NCBI RefSeq assembly: GCF_030269515.1
Contig: NZ_BSTM01000001.1
Span: forward strand, 372,001-436,000
Origin: Actinomadura sp. NBRC 104412
GTDB lineage: Bacteria > Actinomycetota > Actinomycetes > Streptosporangiales > Streptosporangiaceae
Reading direction: 5' to 3'
Length of the DNA: 64,000 bases
Within the stretch, counting starts at the first letter, position 1, and every line of letters begins with the position of its first letter. The notes beneath the pieces were generated by a model. That model did no database searches. It saw only the letters and a program-made list of their open reading frames with translations, and was not told the DNA's origin. The position numbers and the translations under genes are program-made. Positions 1 through 8,422 of the stretch are shown here, in pieces.

Positions 1-446
1 CGCCCCGCCTGCTGGTCCTGGACGAGCCGACCACCGCGATGGACGTGGAGTCGCGGCGCGCGTTCTGGACGGGCATCAGGGCGTACGCGGCGGAGGGCCG
101 TACCGTCCTGTTCGCCACCCACTACATGGCCGAGGCGGACGAGAACGCGGACCGGATCGTGGTGATCGACCGGGGCAGGATCGCCGCCGACGGCACCGCC
201 GCGCAGATCAAGGCGCGGGCCGGCGGCCGTACCGTCAGGTTCGCGCTCGGCGACCAGCCCTCGGCGGGGCTCGACCGGCTGCCCGGTGTGACCGACGTGC
301 GGATCACCGGCGGGTCGGCCGTGCTGACCACCGACGACTCCGACGCCACCGTCGACGCCCTCTACCGCTCCACCACCCTGCGGATCGCCGACCTCGAGGT
401 GACCGGGGCGGGCCTTGAGGCCGCCTTCCTCTCCCTCACCCGCTGA
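1..446 (+). CDS. ABC transporter ATP-binding protein, 3' part (cut by window edge)
   Basis: The reading frame is open from the left edge and starts inside the nucleotide-binding domain. The Walker B motif LLVLDEPT is followed by the H-loop ATHYM, then a roughly 80-residue C-terminal accessory region typical of DrrA/CcmA-type ATPases of ABC-2 exporters. It would power export through the permease encoded 38 bp downstream. That permease is broken (see 485-748), so this ATPase may have lost its partner. P-loop and signature motif lie outside the window. The substrate cannot be told. Confidence 0.9.
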   Translation, partial: PRLLVLDEPTTAMDVESRRAFWTGIRAYAAEGRTVLFATHYMAEADENADRIVVIDRGRIAADGTAAQIKARAGGRTVRFALGDQPSAGLDRLPGVTDVRITGGSAVLTTDDSDATVDALYRSTTLRIADLEVTGAGLEAAFLSLTR

Positions 447-484
447 CCCCGCTCTCCCCCGCTCCGCCGAACAGGAATCCGATC

Positions 485-748
485 ATGCTGCGTTACCTCC
501 GCCTGGAGATCCTCCGCACGTTCCGGGACCGCCGGTACGTGTTCTTCACCCTCGCGTTCCCCGTCGCCCTGTACCTGCTCTGGTCGAACGTGTTCGCCGA
601 CGCCGACACCGACCCGGGCACCGGGCTGGGCGTGGACGCCTACATGCTGGTCGGGTTCGGCCTGTACGGCGGGATCGGCGCGACGCTGAGCGTCACCGCG
701 CCCCGGCTGGCCCAGGAGCTGCGGACCGGCTGGCTGCGGCAGTTGCGG
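485..748 (+). pseudogene. ABC-2 permease, N-terminal fragment
   Basis: The frame begins [17 protein letters not shown] and runs through one hydrophobic segment ([15 protein letters not shown]) and the '[17 protein letters not shown]' region. It reaches the conserved ABC-2 stretch '[11 protein letters not shown]', where the permease similarity stops after about 88 residues; full permeases have about 240-260 with six helices. From here the DNA codes, in another frame, for the tail of a histidine kinase. The permease frame continues only as low-complexity Arg/Pro/Gly sequence. An internal deletion removing the rest of this gene and the start of the next is the simplest reading. The protein should be non-functional. 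Confidence 0.8.
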
Positions 749-1176
749 GGGCGCTGGCCGACGTGCGGGCGGCGGTGTCCGGATACCGGAGCCGCGACCT
801 GGCCGAGGAGCTGGACTCGGCGCGCGCCGTGCTCACGGCGGCCGGGGTCGAGCCGACCGTGCGCACGTCCGGCACGCCGCTGCCGGAGACGGTGGACGGG
901 CTGTTCGGCTGGGCCGTGCGGGAGGGCGTCACCAACGTCGTCCGGCACTCCCGCGCGTCCCACTGCAAGATCACCGTCGCCCGCGAGGGAGACCGCGCCA
1001 CCCTGGAGATCCGGGACGACGGGACGCCGCCGGACACGTTCGTCCCCGGCAACGGGCTCACCGGGCTCTCCGAGCGGCTGGCCGGGGCCGGCGGCTCCGT
1101 CGACGCCGGCCCGCTGCCCGGCGGCGGCTTCCGCCTCGCCATACGGGCGCCCCTCACGGCGGGATCGCCCGGATGA
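749..1176 (+). pseudogene. Sensor histidine kinase, C-terminal fragment (HATPase_c)
   Basis: This frame encodes '[20 protein letters not shown]', the end of a HisKA_3 dimerisation domain, then a HATPase domain with the N-box '[17 protein letters not shown]', 'EIRDDG' and '[11 protein letters not shown]'. That is the DesK/LiaS/NarX type. The membrane part and the phosphorylated histidine are absent. There is no start codon with a ribosome site in this frame, and the frame differs from the upstream permease fragment. The stop overlaps the start of the response regulator (ATGA), so the original order was ATPase-permease-kinase-regulator. Confidence 0.8.
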
Positions 1177-1787
1177 GCGGGACGATCCGGGTGCTGCTGG
1201 CCGAGGACCAGGGCATGGTCAGGGGCGCGCTGGCGACGCTGCTCGGCCTGGAGGACGACATCGAGGTCGTGGCCGCGGTCCCCTCCGGACAGGAGGCGGT
1301 CGAGGCGGCACGGGCCCTCTCCCCCGACGTGGCGCTGCTGGACATCGAGATGCCGGGCATGGACGGGCTCACCGCCGCCGATCGGATCCGCGCGACCGTC
1401 CCGGGATGCCGGATCGTGATCCTGACGACCTTCGGCCGTCCCGGATACCTGCGCCGCGCCATGGAGGCGGGCGCGTCGGCGTTCCTGGTGAAGGACAGCC
1501 CCGCCGAGGAGCTGGCCGCCGCGATCCGCCGGGTGCTGGCGGGCGAGCGCGTGATCGACCCCGCGCTGGCCGCCGCCGCCCTCAGCGCCGGGCCGAACCC
1601 GCTGTCCCCGCGTGAACGCGAGGTGCTGGCCGCGTCCTCGGGCGGCGCCACGATCGGCGACATCGCGGGCCGTCTGCACCTTTCGGAGGGAACGGTGCGC
1701 AACTACCTCTCGTCCGCGATCAACAAGGTCGGCGCCCGCAACCGCATCGAGGCCGTCCGTACGGCCGAGAACCAGGGCTGGCTCTAG
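1173..1787 (+). CDS. NarL/FixJ-family response regulator (DesR-like)
   Basis: A 204-residue two-domain regulator. The receiver domain (about 1-120) has the acidic pocket 'AEDQ', the phospho-acceptor Asp57 in '[11 protein letters not shown]', and the Lys of 'FLVKDS'. The LuxR-type DNA-binding domain (about 140-204) begins 'LSPREREVL' and carries '[20 protein letters not shown]'. It would control the neighbouring ABC exporter in response to its kinase. The kinase is truncated, so the regulator is an orphan here unless another kinase phosphorylates it. The start is set by the ATGA overlap with the kinase remnant. Confidence 0.93.
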   Translation: MSGTIRVLLAEDQGMVRGALATLLGLEDDIEVVAAVPSGQEAVEAARALSPDVALLDIEMPGMDGLTAADRIRATVPGCRIVILTTFGRPGYLRRAMEAGASAFLVKDSPAEELAAAIRRVLAGERVIDPALAAAALSAGPNPLSPREREVLAASSGGATIGDIAGRLHLSEGTVRNYLSSAINKVGARNRIEAVRTAENQGWL

Positions 1788-1844
1788 CGCGGGGGAGCGC
1801 AATTCGCTTGGGCCGTAAACGGCGAGTCCCTCATCATTGGGCGA

Positions 1845-4811
1845 ATGAGACTGAGGCTCGCGCATGGCGTGGTGGCGGCTCCCGGGCTCGCCGCCTGGCT
1901 GCCGCACGCCTCGGGGACGCATGAGCGGCTGGCCGGCGACGGCGCGGCGCCGCCCGGCGCGGCCGTCGCGCTGGGGCCGTCCGGCGCGAGCGACGAGGAG
2001 GTCCGGAACGCCGTCACGGCCCTGCGCGTCCTGATCGCGGACGCCGGGATCGTCGCGGCCGGGGCGGGCGTCGACCTGGGCGCGGGCTTCCGCTCCGCGC
2101 GGCTCGACGGGGCGCGCGGCGACCAGCGCGACGCGGTGCTGGCCGCGCTCAAGGCGCTGGGCGTCGAGGGCGCCGGGCGGCTCGGCGACCGTGCCGGGTT
2201 CCTGGTGGCGCTGTTCGGTCCCGCGGTGACCAAGCGGGTCGGTGCCGCGGCGGCCCGCGCGGTCACCGAAGGCCGCTGGGCCGCGCTGCACCTGGCGTCC
2301 GCGTCCAGCGACATCCTGGGTCCCGAGCAGTTGGAGCGCGTCCTGGCGCTGGAGCTCCCCGAAGGGGTCGGGGACGCGGCCCTGATCGGAGGCGGCCGGC
2401 CGGCCGTGCTCGCCGTGAATTTGCGGCGCCTGCTGGCACCGGTCACCGGGCCCCGCCGCCTCGATCTGCTGCTGGACCTGTGGGACCGCGTCGCCGCGCA
2501 CCACGCGAAGCTGATCAGGCGCGAGAGGCTCCTGGACTCCCAGAGCGGCCAGGACCGCCTGCCCTACCTGCGCAAGCGCCGGGAGCACTTCGAGGATCAG
2601 CTACTGCTGAGAGAGGTCACGTTCCACTACGGGCATGAGCCGTCGGTGCTGGAGGCGGCGCGCTGGGTACCGGAGGCGCCCTACTGGCTCTCGGTGCTGC
2701 ACCGGCTGCTCAGGGACGCCTTGGCGGCCACCGTCCTGCTCCACACGGCGGTCGCGGTGGTCGATCACGGGCTTGCGGAGGGACTGGCGCGGTCCAAGGA
2801 GATCATCCGCGCGGCCGCCGACGAATGTTCCGACATCGACCTCGCCCGCGCCAGGGAGAAGGTGCCCGGGCTGACCCACCTGCCCGCCCGTCCGGGCTGC
2901 TACCTCAACGACCTCAGGCGGAAGCTGGACGAGCTGCCGTACGAGGACGGCGTCCCGGTCCTGAGCCGCAGAAACACGGCGTACGTCCAGCAGCGCCTCG
3001 CGCACGCCCGCGACTACGCGCTGCTCGCCATCGAGGGGATCGAGGAGCTGCTGAACGAGCGCGCGCACATCCCCGAGGCGTGGCTGCGCGACTGGGCCGC
3101 GAGCCACCTGACGGCTTGGCGCGAACGGATCGGATACTCCACGGTCCGCCCGCCCTCGGAATGGACGGACGTCCTCGCCTGGACACAGCACGTCCTCGGT
3201 GAGCGCGAGCCGCTCGCGACCCGGCTCGCCGAGCCCGCCGCCCCGGAGGCGGCCAAGGTCGAGGTGGTCGGTGACCTGCTGTGGTACGCCGACCTCGTGG
3301 ACGCGCTCGCCATGCTGCACGGGCACGAGTCCGCCGGGATCACGACGGTGGCCGGGCAGAACCGGCTCGTCCACGACCCCGTGCCGTCCCTGGACGGCGT
3401 GGACGACCTGGCGCGGCGGCACGACTCCGTCACCTCGGCCGTGTCGGGCGCCGCCCAGCTCACCGCGCTCGGCGCCAGGGCCGCACGGGGCGTGCGGACC
3501 TGGACGGAGTTCGTGGAGAGCCTGCTCGCCGACGCCCGGCTCGCGGAGGCGACGGGCGGCGGTTTCCCGGTGCCGGAACCGCTGTCGGCCGTCGACGGGA
3601 CGATCGTCCCGGGCACGGCCGACGTGCGGTTCACGCTGGCGAGGGACGCGCGCACCCTGGCCGAGTGGGCGAACTACATGGGCAACTGCATCGCCGGCGA
3701 GTACTACGTGGAAGCGGCCATGAAGGGCCGGTGCGCGCTCGCCGCGCTGACGGGCAAGGGCGGGCGCATCCTGGCCAACGTGGAGCTGGTCCCGGTACGG
3801 CCTGGCGACCAGGGCTGGCAGATCGCCGAGATGGCCGGGCGGTTCAACGCGCAGGCCGACCATGCCCTGAGGCAGCACCTCCACGACTGGGTCGCCACGA
3901 TCCCCCACTCGGAACGGCCACCCGTCGGCGTCGAGAGCGAAGGCGCCGCGGAGGACGCGCCGTCGCACCGTCCCGCGCGGGCCGCACGCCGCGCCGCGCG
4001 GTCGCGGCTGCTGGAGGAGGCCGGACCCGTGCTGGCCGAGCTGGCGCGCCGCGCCTGGGCGGACGAGGTGAACGACGAGGCGGCCCGCGTCCTGGCCGCG
4101 CTCGCCCGCGGTGGACCGCGGGCCGAGGACGGGCCGGAACCCGAGGAGGCGCTGACCGCGCTGCGCCGCCTCGGTCCCGGGCCGCTGGCCGCCGCCTGCC
4201 GCGACGCGCTCGCGGGCGGCGCCGTCGACCTGGCCGACCTGTGGGACGTGACCGGGATCCGCCCGATGCGCACCGCGCTGGACGGTCTGAGCCCGTCGAT
4301 CCACCACCGCTTCGAGCGGCTGTCCTTGCTCACCACCGACTCGCCGCTGCCCGGGTCGCTGCGCAGGCTCGCCCGGATGCCGCAGATCGCGCCCGCGTAC
4401 TCGATGGGCCTGGTCGGGCTGCGCGTGCGCGCGGCGATCGGGCGGCTCGTGCTCGCCGGCGACGCGACCGTCGTGCGCTCGGTGGCCCGGCGCCCGGCGG
4501 TTCCGATGCTGTGCGCGCTGACCGTCCACATCACCTGCGCGGATCCCGCGATCGAGCTGGTCCCGCTGATGCCGCCGCGCGCCGTCACCGTGCCGGGCTT
4601 CCCCCCGTCCACGCTCGACGACCCGGACGGGCCCTGGCGGCGGGCGTTCCCCGAGGCGCGCGAGCTGGGCGCCGACACCGGGCTGTTCTGGGAGAGGATC
4701 GCCGAGAACGGGCTGCGCGTCCCCCCGTCCTGGGCGGCGGACAGCGGCGGCTGGCCGGTGCTGTGGGCCCGAGCCCAGCACCCGGGGACGGCACGAGGGG
4801 CCCGCCGATAG
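1845..4811 (+). CDS. Large PcfJ-like domain protein, function unknown
   Basis: A 988-residue cytosolic protein with no membrane segments. The recognisable part is near residues 600-690: 'LAEWANYMGNCI', then 'YYVEAAMKGRCALAAL', 'RILANVELV' and 'GWQIAEMAGRFNAQAD'. This fits the PcfJ-type domain seen in plasmid- and phage-associated proteins (Cys in a GNC motif, Tyr, then a beta-sheet and a final Gln/Asn motif). The N-terminal 550 residues are mostly helical and not recognised, and the C-terminal 270 look like helical repeats. There is no clear ribosome site before the ATG at 1845. It stands alone between the regulator and the convergent TPP enzyme. Catalytic activity is unknown. Confidence 0.75.
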   Translation: MRLRLAHGVVAAPGLAAWLPHASGTHERLAGDGAAPPGAAVALGPSGASDEEVRNAVTALRVLIADAGIVAAGAGVDLGAGFRSARLDGARGDQRDAVLAALKALGVEGAGRLGDRAGFLVALFGPAVTKRVGAAAARAVTEGRWAALHLASASSDILGPEQLERVLALELPEGVGDAALIGGGRPAVLAVNLRRLLAPVTGPRRLDLLLDLWDRVAAHHAKLIRRERLLDSQSGQDRLPYLRKRREHFEDQLLLREVTFHYGHEPSVLEAARWVPEAPYWLSVLHRLLRDALAATVLLHTAVAVVDHGLAEGLARSKEIIRAAADECSDIDLARAREKVPGLTHLPARPGCYLNDLRRKLDELPYEDGVPVLSRRNTAYVQQRLAHARDYALLAIEGIEELLNERAHIPEAWLRDWAASHLTAWRERIGYSTVRPPSEWTDVLAWTQHVLGEREPLATRLAEPAAPEAAKVEVVGDLLWYADLVDALAMLHGHESAGITTVAGQNRLVHDPVPSLDGVDDLARRHDSVTSAVSGAAQLTALGARAARGVRTWTEFVESLLADARLAEATGGGFPVPEPLSAVDGTIVPGTADVRFTLARDARTLAEWANYMGNCIAGEYYVEAAMKGRCALAALTGKGGRILANVELVPVRPGDQGWQIAEMAGRFNAQADHALRQHLHDWVATIPHSERPPVGVESEGAAEDAPSHRPARAARRAARSRLLEEAGPVLAELARRAWADEVNDEAARVLAALARGGPRAEDGPEPEEALTALRRLGPGPLAAACRDALAGGAVDLADLWDVTGIRPMRTALDGLSPSIHHRFERLSLLTTDSPLPGSLRRLARMPQIAPAYSMGLVGLRVRAAIGRLVLAGDATVVRSVARRPAVPMLCALTVHITCADPAIELVPLMPPRAVTVPGFPPSTLDDPDGPWRRAFPEARELGADTGLFWERIAENGLRVPPSWAADSGGWPVLWARAQHPGTARGARR

Positions 4812-4835
4812 ACGGCTCCGGGGCTCCGCCGATGC

Positions 4836-6620
4836 TCAGGACTTGCGGAACTCCTGCATCTTCGCCTTCACGCCCTGCTTGAGCACGCCCCAGCGGTTCT
4901 CGTCCCCCTCGGCGAGCGACCGGGCCGTGGCCTTCGCCTGCTCGAAGGTGGCGTGCGGCGGGATCGGCGGGACGTCGGGATCGCAGCGCACGTCGAGCAG
5001 CGCCGGCCGGTCGGCCGACAGCGCCCGCTCCCACGCGGACCCGATCTCCTTCGGCTTGTTGACCGACAGCGCCAGCATCCCGATGCTCTCGGCGAACGCG
5101 GCGTAGTCCATCTCCGGCAGCGTCTGCGACTGCTCGAACTTGGGCGCCCCCTGCATCGCCCGCATCTCCCAGGTGACCTGGTTGAGGTCGTTGTTGTGCA
5201 GGACGGCGACGACCAGCCGCGGATCCAGCCAGTCCTCCCAGTAATGCCTGATGGTCAGCAGCTCGGCCAGCCCGTTCATCTGCATGGCGCCGTCCCCGGC
5301 GAACACGATCACCGGCCGGTCCGGGTTGCCGATCTTCGCGCCGATCCCGTACGGGACGCCGCAGCCCATGGTGGCCAGCGTGCCCGACAAGGAGCCCCGC
5401 ATGTTCCCGCGGAACCTGAGGTTGCGCGCGTACCAGTTCGCGGCCGACCCGGAGTCGGCGGTGACGATCGCGTCGTCGGGAAGCCGCCCGGACAGCTCGT
5501 GGAACAGCCGCATCGGGTTGATCGGGTCGGCGTCGACCATGGCCTCCCGCTCCACGGTCTCCCACCAGCGCGCGACCTTGTCCTCGACGCCCTCCCGCCA
5601 GGTCTGCGGCTCCTTGCGCTCCAGCAGCGGGATCAGCGCCCGCAACGTCGCCGCGGCGTCCCCCACCAGGTTCACCTCATAGGGGTAGCGCATCCCGATC
5701 TGCCGCGGGTTGCTGTCGACCTGCACGGCGCGCGCCTGCCCCAGCTCCGGCATGAACTGGGTGTACGGGAAGTTCGACCCGATCGTCAGCAGCGTGTCGC
5801 AGTCCATCATCAGCTCGTAGCTCGGCCGCGTGCCCAGCAGCCCGATCGCGCCCGTCACGTACGGCAGGTCGTCCGGCAGCACGTCCTTGCCCAGCAGCGC
5901 CTTTGCCACGCCCGCGCCCAGCATGTCGGCGACCCGCATGACCTCCTCGCGCGCTCCCCTGGCGCCCTGCCCGACCAGGATCGCCACCTTCTCGCCCGCG
6001 TTCAGGATCTCGGCGGCGCGGCGCAGCGCGCGGCTGTCCGGCGAGATCTCCGGCCAGTCGATGCCCAGGCTGGATGGCACCATCTTGAACTCGTGCCGGG
6101 GAGGGGTGTACTCCAGCTCCTGCACGTCCGCCGGAATGATCAGGGCGGTCGGCGCCTGCTCGGCCACCGCGACCCGGACCGCCCGGTCGAGCACGTTGGG
6201 CAACTGCTCGGGAACGTTCACGACCTGCACGTAGTCGCCGGCCACGTCCTTGAACAGCGACAGCAGGTCCACCTCCTGCTGGTACGACCCGCCCATCGCG
6301 CTGCGGTTGGTCTGCCCGACGATCGCCACCACCGGCACGTGGTCGAGCTTGGCGTCGTACAGCCCGTTCAGCAGGTGGATCGCGCCGGGGCCCGAGGTCG
6401 CCGTGCACACCCCGAGCCGCCCGGTGAACTTGGCGTACCCGACGGCCTCGAAGGCGCTCATCTCCTCGTGCCGCGCCTGCACGAAACGCGGCCGGTCCTG
6501 CGCGCGGCCCCAGGCGGCGAGCAGCCCGTTGATGCCGTCCCCGGGATATCCGAAGACCTGCTCGACCCCCCAGTCACGCAACCGTTCCAGGACGTGGTCC
6601 CCGACCGTGGTGGCAGCCAT
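4836..6620 (-). CDS. Thiamine pyrophosphate-dependent enzyme, pyruvate oxidase/dehydrogenase (quinone) type
   Basis: A 594-residue protein with the three domains of the acetolactate synthase/pyruvate oxidase family. The N-terminal pyrimidine-binding domain has the catalytic Glu context 'QARHEEMSAFEA' and 'TSGPGAIHLLNGLYDA'. A central FAD-type domain follows. The C-terminal TPP domain has 'GDGAMQMNGLAELLTIRHY' and 'NNDLNQVTWEMRAM'. Members such as PoxB oxidatively decarboxylate pyruvate to acetate and CO2; the exact substrate here is inferred. Length is normal. A Shine-Dalgarno-like AAAGGGGGA precedes the ATG. It is divergent from the Crp-type regulator, and the 140-bp gap between them presumably holds both promoters. 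Confidence 0.9.
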   Translation of the reverse strand: MAATTVGDHVLERLRDWGVEQVFGYPGDGINGLLAAWGRAQDRPRFVQARHEEMSAFEAVGYAKFTGRLGVCTATSGPGAIHLLNGLYDAKLDHVPVVAIVGQTNRSAMGGSYQQEVDLLSLFKDVAGDYVQVVNVPEQLPNVLDRAVRVAVAEQAPTALIIPADVQELEYTPPRHEFKMVPSSLGIDWPEISPDSRALRRAAEILNAGEKVAILVGQGARGAREEVMRVADMLGAGVAKALLGKDVLPDDLPYVTGAIGLLGTRPSYELMMDCDTLLTIGSNFPYTQFMPELGQARAVQVDSNPRQIGMRYPYEVNLVGDAAATLRALIPLLERKEPQTWREGVEDKVARWWETVEREAMVDADPINPMRLFHELSGRLPDDAIVTADSGSAANWYARNLRFRGNMRGSLSGTLATMGCGVPYGIGAKIGNPDRPVIVFAGDGAMQMNGLAELLTIRHYWEDWLDPRLVVAVLHNNDLNQVTWEMRAMQGAPKFEQSQTLPEMDYAAFAESIGMLALSVNKPKEIGSAWERALSADRPALLDVRCDPDVPPIPPHATFEQAKATARSLAEGDENRWGVLKQGVKAKMQEFRKS

Positions 6621-6760
6621 CGCGTCCCCCTTTCACGTGTCTCCCGCCTCGCCTACCCCCCAATCGGAGCCCGTACCATCCAGGCGTCCCGCACGGTGGC
6701 CCGCCCGAACGGCGTCGGGTATGAGTGAAGTCAGCGGCATCGCGCGCCCGGGAGGCGTCC

Positions 6761-7495
6761 GTGTGGGCACAGCCGAGATCCACAGCCGATCGTCAGTGGC
6801 CGAAGGGCACCTTTCTCAGGCGGCTTCCCCCACCGATGCGGAAACGCCTGCTCGATCAGGGAAGCCTGCGTTTCCTGCCGCCCCGGCGCGTTCTGATGCG
6901 GCAGGGGGAGGCCGGCACCTCCGTCTGGGTGCTGATCGACGCGCTGGTCAAGGTCAGCGCCGGGGTGGAGAACGGCACCGAGTCACTGCTGGCGGTACGG
7001 GTCAGCGGCGACCTGATCGGCGAGATGGCCGTCCTCACCGGGGCGGCGCGGTCGGCGACCGTCACCACGTGCGGGCGCGCGGTGGCCCGCCAGATCGCGG
7101 GCGGCGCGTTCGTCGCCTTCCTGCGGCGCCACCCGCAGGCCGCGCTGACGCTGAACCAGATGACGATCGAACGGCTGCGCTGGTCCAACCAGCGGCGGCT
7201 CGACTTCGCGGGATACGAGGTCGGCAGGTGCCTGGCCCGCGTCCTGCTGGCGCTCGCCGGGCGGCACGGCCACCCGTACGGGAGGGGCGTCGACCTCGGC
7301 GTCCCGCTGACGCAGGCCGAGCTCGGCGGCCTGGTCGGCGCCAAGGAGGACACCGTGCAGAAGGCGCTGCGGGCGCTCGCGGACCGGGGCTACATCGCCA
7401 TGCCGAGACGGAGCCACTTCGTCATCACCGATCCCGGCGGTCTCGGCGAGTACGCCGACCTCCCGGACGAAAAAATCCGGCCGAAGCCGGATTAA
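6761..7495 (+). CDS. Crp/Fnr-family transcriptional regulator
   Basis: An N-terminal cyclic-nucleotide-binding beta-roll (about 15-125) includes 'LMRQGEAGTSVWVLI' and 'GDLIGEMAVLTGAARSATV', where Gly-Glu and Arg-Ser match the phosphate-binding cassette of cNMP domains. A dimer helix follows, then a Crp-type winged helix with 'LTQAELGGLVGAKEDTVQKA'. The GTG at 6761 is preferred because GGAGG lies 5 bp upstream; an in-frame GTG at 6725 lacks one. The next genes start with a nucleotide-cyclase-like protein, which makes control by a cyclic nucleotide attractive but unproven. Confidence 0.9.
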   Translation: MWAQPRSTADRQWPKGTFLRRLPPPMRKRLLDQGSLRFLPPRRVLMRQGEAGTSVWVLIDALVKVSAGVENGTESLLAVRVSGDLIGEMAVLTGAARSATVTTCGRAVARQIAGGAFVAFLRRHPQAALTLNQMTIERLRWSNQRRLDFAGYEVGRCLARVLLALAGRHGHPYGRGVDLGVPLTQAELGGLVGAKEDTVQKALRALADRGYIAMPRRSHFVITDPGGLGEYADLPDEKIRPKPD

Positions 7496-7506
7496 TCCGG
7501 CTTCGG
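7474..7506 (+). terminator. Mutually exclusive hairpins at the end of the Crp-type gene
   Basis: AATCCGGC (7474-7481) pairs with GCCGGATT (7486-7493) around a CGAA tetraloop. The same right arm can instead pair with the following AATCCGGC as part of a perfect 26-bp palindrome (7481-7506, half-site CCGAAGCCGGATT). The TAA stop of the regulator lies in the middle. It is probably a terminator, but it could also be a protein-binding palindrome for the next gene. Confidence 0.65.
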
Positions 7507-7564
7507 TTCTCCGGTGGTCGCCGACGCTGGGCCGCAGAACGACGACCGGATCACCGGAGGCCAC

Positions 7565-8422
7565 ATGAGCGACACCCGCGTCCCCGACCACGCCGTTCCC
7601 GAATACCGCGTCCTGGTGGACGGCGACGTGGAGGACTACAGCACGCGCACCGACACCGAGCAGCGCACCGCGCAGGCCGCTCTCAAAAGAATTCTCGACG
7701 GCGCGGCGATGGCTGCCGGTCTGAACCCGCGCGCCTGGCTGCGGCAGTACAGCGGAGACGGCATCTACTCGGCGCTCCCGCTGGGCACCGACGTGACACG
7801 GCTGATGGACGCCTTCGTACGGCACCTCGACGCCAGGCTGAGCTCGTACAACCGCCTGCGCGCCGAGCCCGCCTGGACGCGCATCAGGCTGCGGATGGCC
7901 GTGCACATCGGGCCGATCCGCGTGGACGGGGCGACCGGCTGGACCGGCCGGCACGCCGTCCAGCCCGGGCGCCTGCGCGACTCCGCCCCGATACGGGCGG
8001 CGATGGCCGCCTTCCCCTACGCCGACCTCGGCGTCATCGTCTCCTCGGAGATCTACAACGACTACATCGCCCAGGGGCCAGGAGAACCGCGTCCCAACCT
8101 CTTCCGGCAGGTGCGCGTGATCGCGAAGAAGCAGGACTACACCGCCTATCTCTACGTCCCGGGCTTTGACGTGACCGGCCTTCGGGCACTGGCGGCGTAC
8201 GACCCGCCCGACCGAACGGACCGAACGGACGACGCCCGGGGAACGGACAACGTCCGGGGACCGGCACCTACCGCCGACGCGCCGCTGCCGCCGTCCGGCA
8301 TCCACGGGCGTAACGTCAACGTCGCCTACGGTGGCGGCGATGCCATCGGCGGCCACAAGGTCGGCAGGGACCTCAACCTCCACGGCGACCGCGGCCACGG
8401 AGGCCACCACGATGCCCGATGA
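7565..8422 (+). CDS. Class III nucleotide cyclase-like protein with C-terminal glycine-rich motif
   Basis: A 285-residue protein. The first strand 'YRVLVDGDVEDYSTR' and the 'YSGDGIYSALP' hairpin (Asp65) resemble the two metal-Asp positions of class III adenylyl/guanylyl cyclases. They are followed by 'RLRMAVHIGPIRVDG' and 'LGVIVSSEIYNDYI', also in the usual order. The transition-state Asn/Arg region ('AVQPGRLRDS') is atypical, so activity is uncertain. After a Pro/Asp/Thr-rich linker the tail carries AYGGGDAIGGHKVGRDLN, repeated in the next protein. The start at 7565 has GGAGG 5 bp upstream. The stop overlaps the next gene by 11 bp. It may be a signal-producing or sensing component of a three-gene cassette. 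Confidence 0.75.
   Translation: MSDTRVPDHAVPEYRVLVDGDVEDYSTRTDTEQRTAQAALKRILDGAAMAAGLNPRAWLRQYSGDGIYSALPLGTDVTRLMDAFVRHLDARLSSYNRLRAEPAWTRIRLRMAVHIGPIRVDGATGWTGRHAVQPGRLRDSAPIRAAMAAFPYADLGVIVSSEIYNDYIAQGPGEPRPNLFRQVRVIAKKQDYTAYLYVPGFDVTGLRALAAYDPPDRTDRTDDARGTDNVRGPAPTADAPLPPSGIHGRNVNVAYGGGDAIGGHKVGRDLNLHGDRGHGGHHDAR
8324..8377 (+). repeat. Copy 1 of the 54-bp AYGGGDAIGGHxxGRDLN-coding repeat
   Basis: Codes AYGGGDAIGGHKVGRDLN at the end of the cyclase-like protein. By hand alignment it matches 8589-8642 at 47 of 54 bases and 16 of 18 residues. The differences include silent changes, so the peptide looks conserved by selection. Confidence 0.85.

Noticed and set aside
693..2588. Long antisense reading frame (631 codons) opposite the response regulator and PcfJ-like gene
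   Set aside because: High-GC mirror of real genes: Arg/Gly/Gln-rich composition, no domain, no ribosome site. The same holds for 2601-4781, 58906-60615, 59813-61348 and 45219-47084 on the minus strand.
6250..8169. Plus-strand frame of 639 codons across the TPP enzyme, Crp and cyclase-like genes
   Set aside because: It crosses three well-supported genes in other frames or strands and shows only low-complexity sequence.
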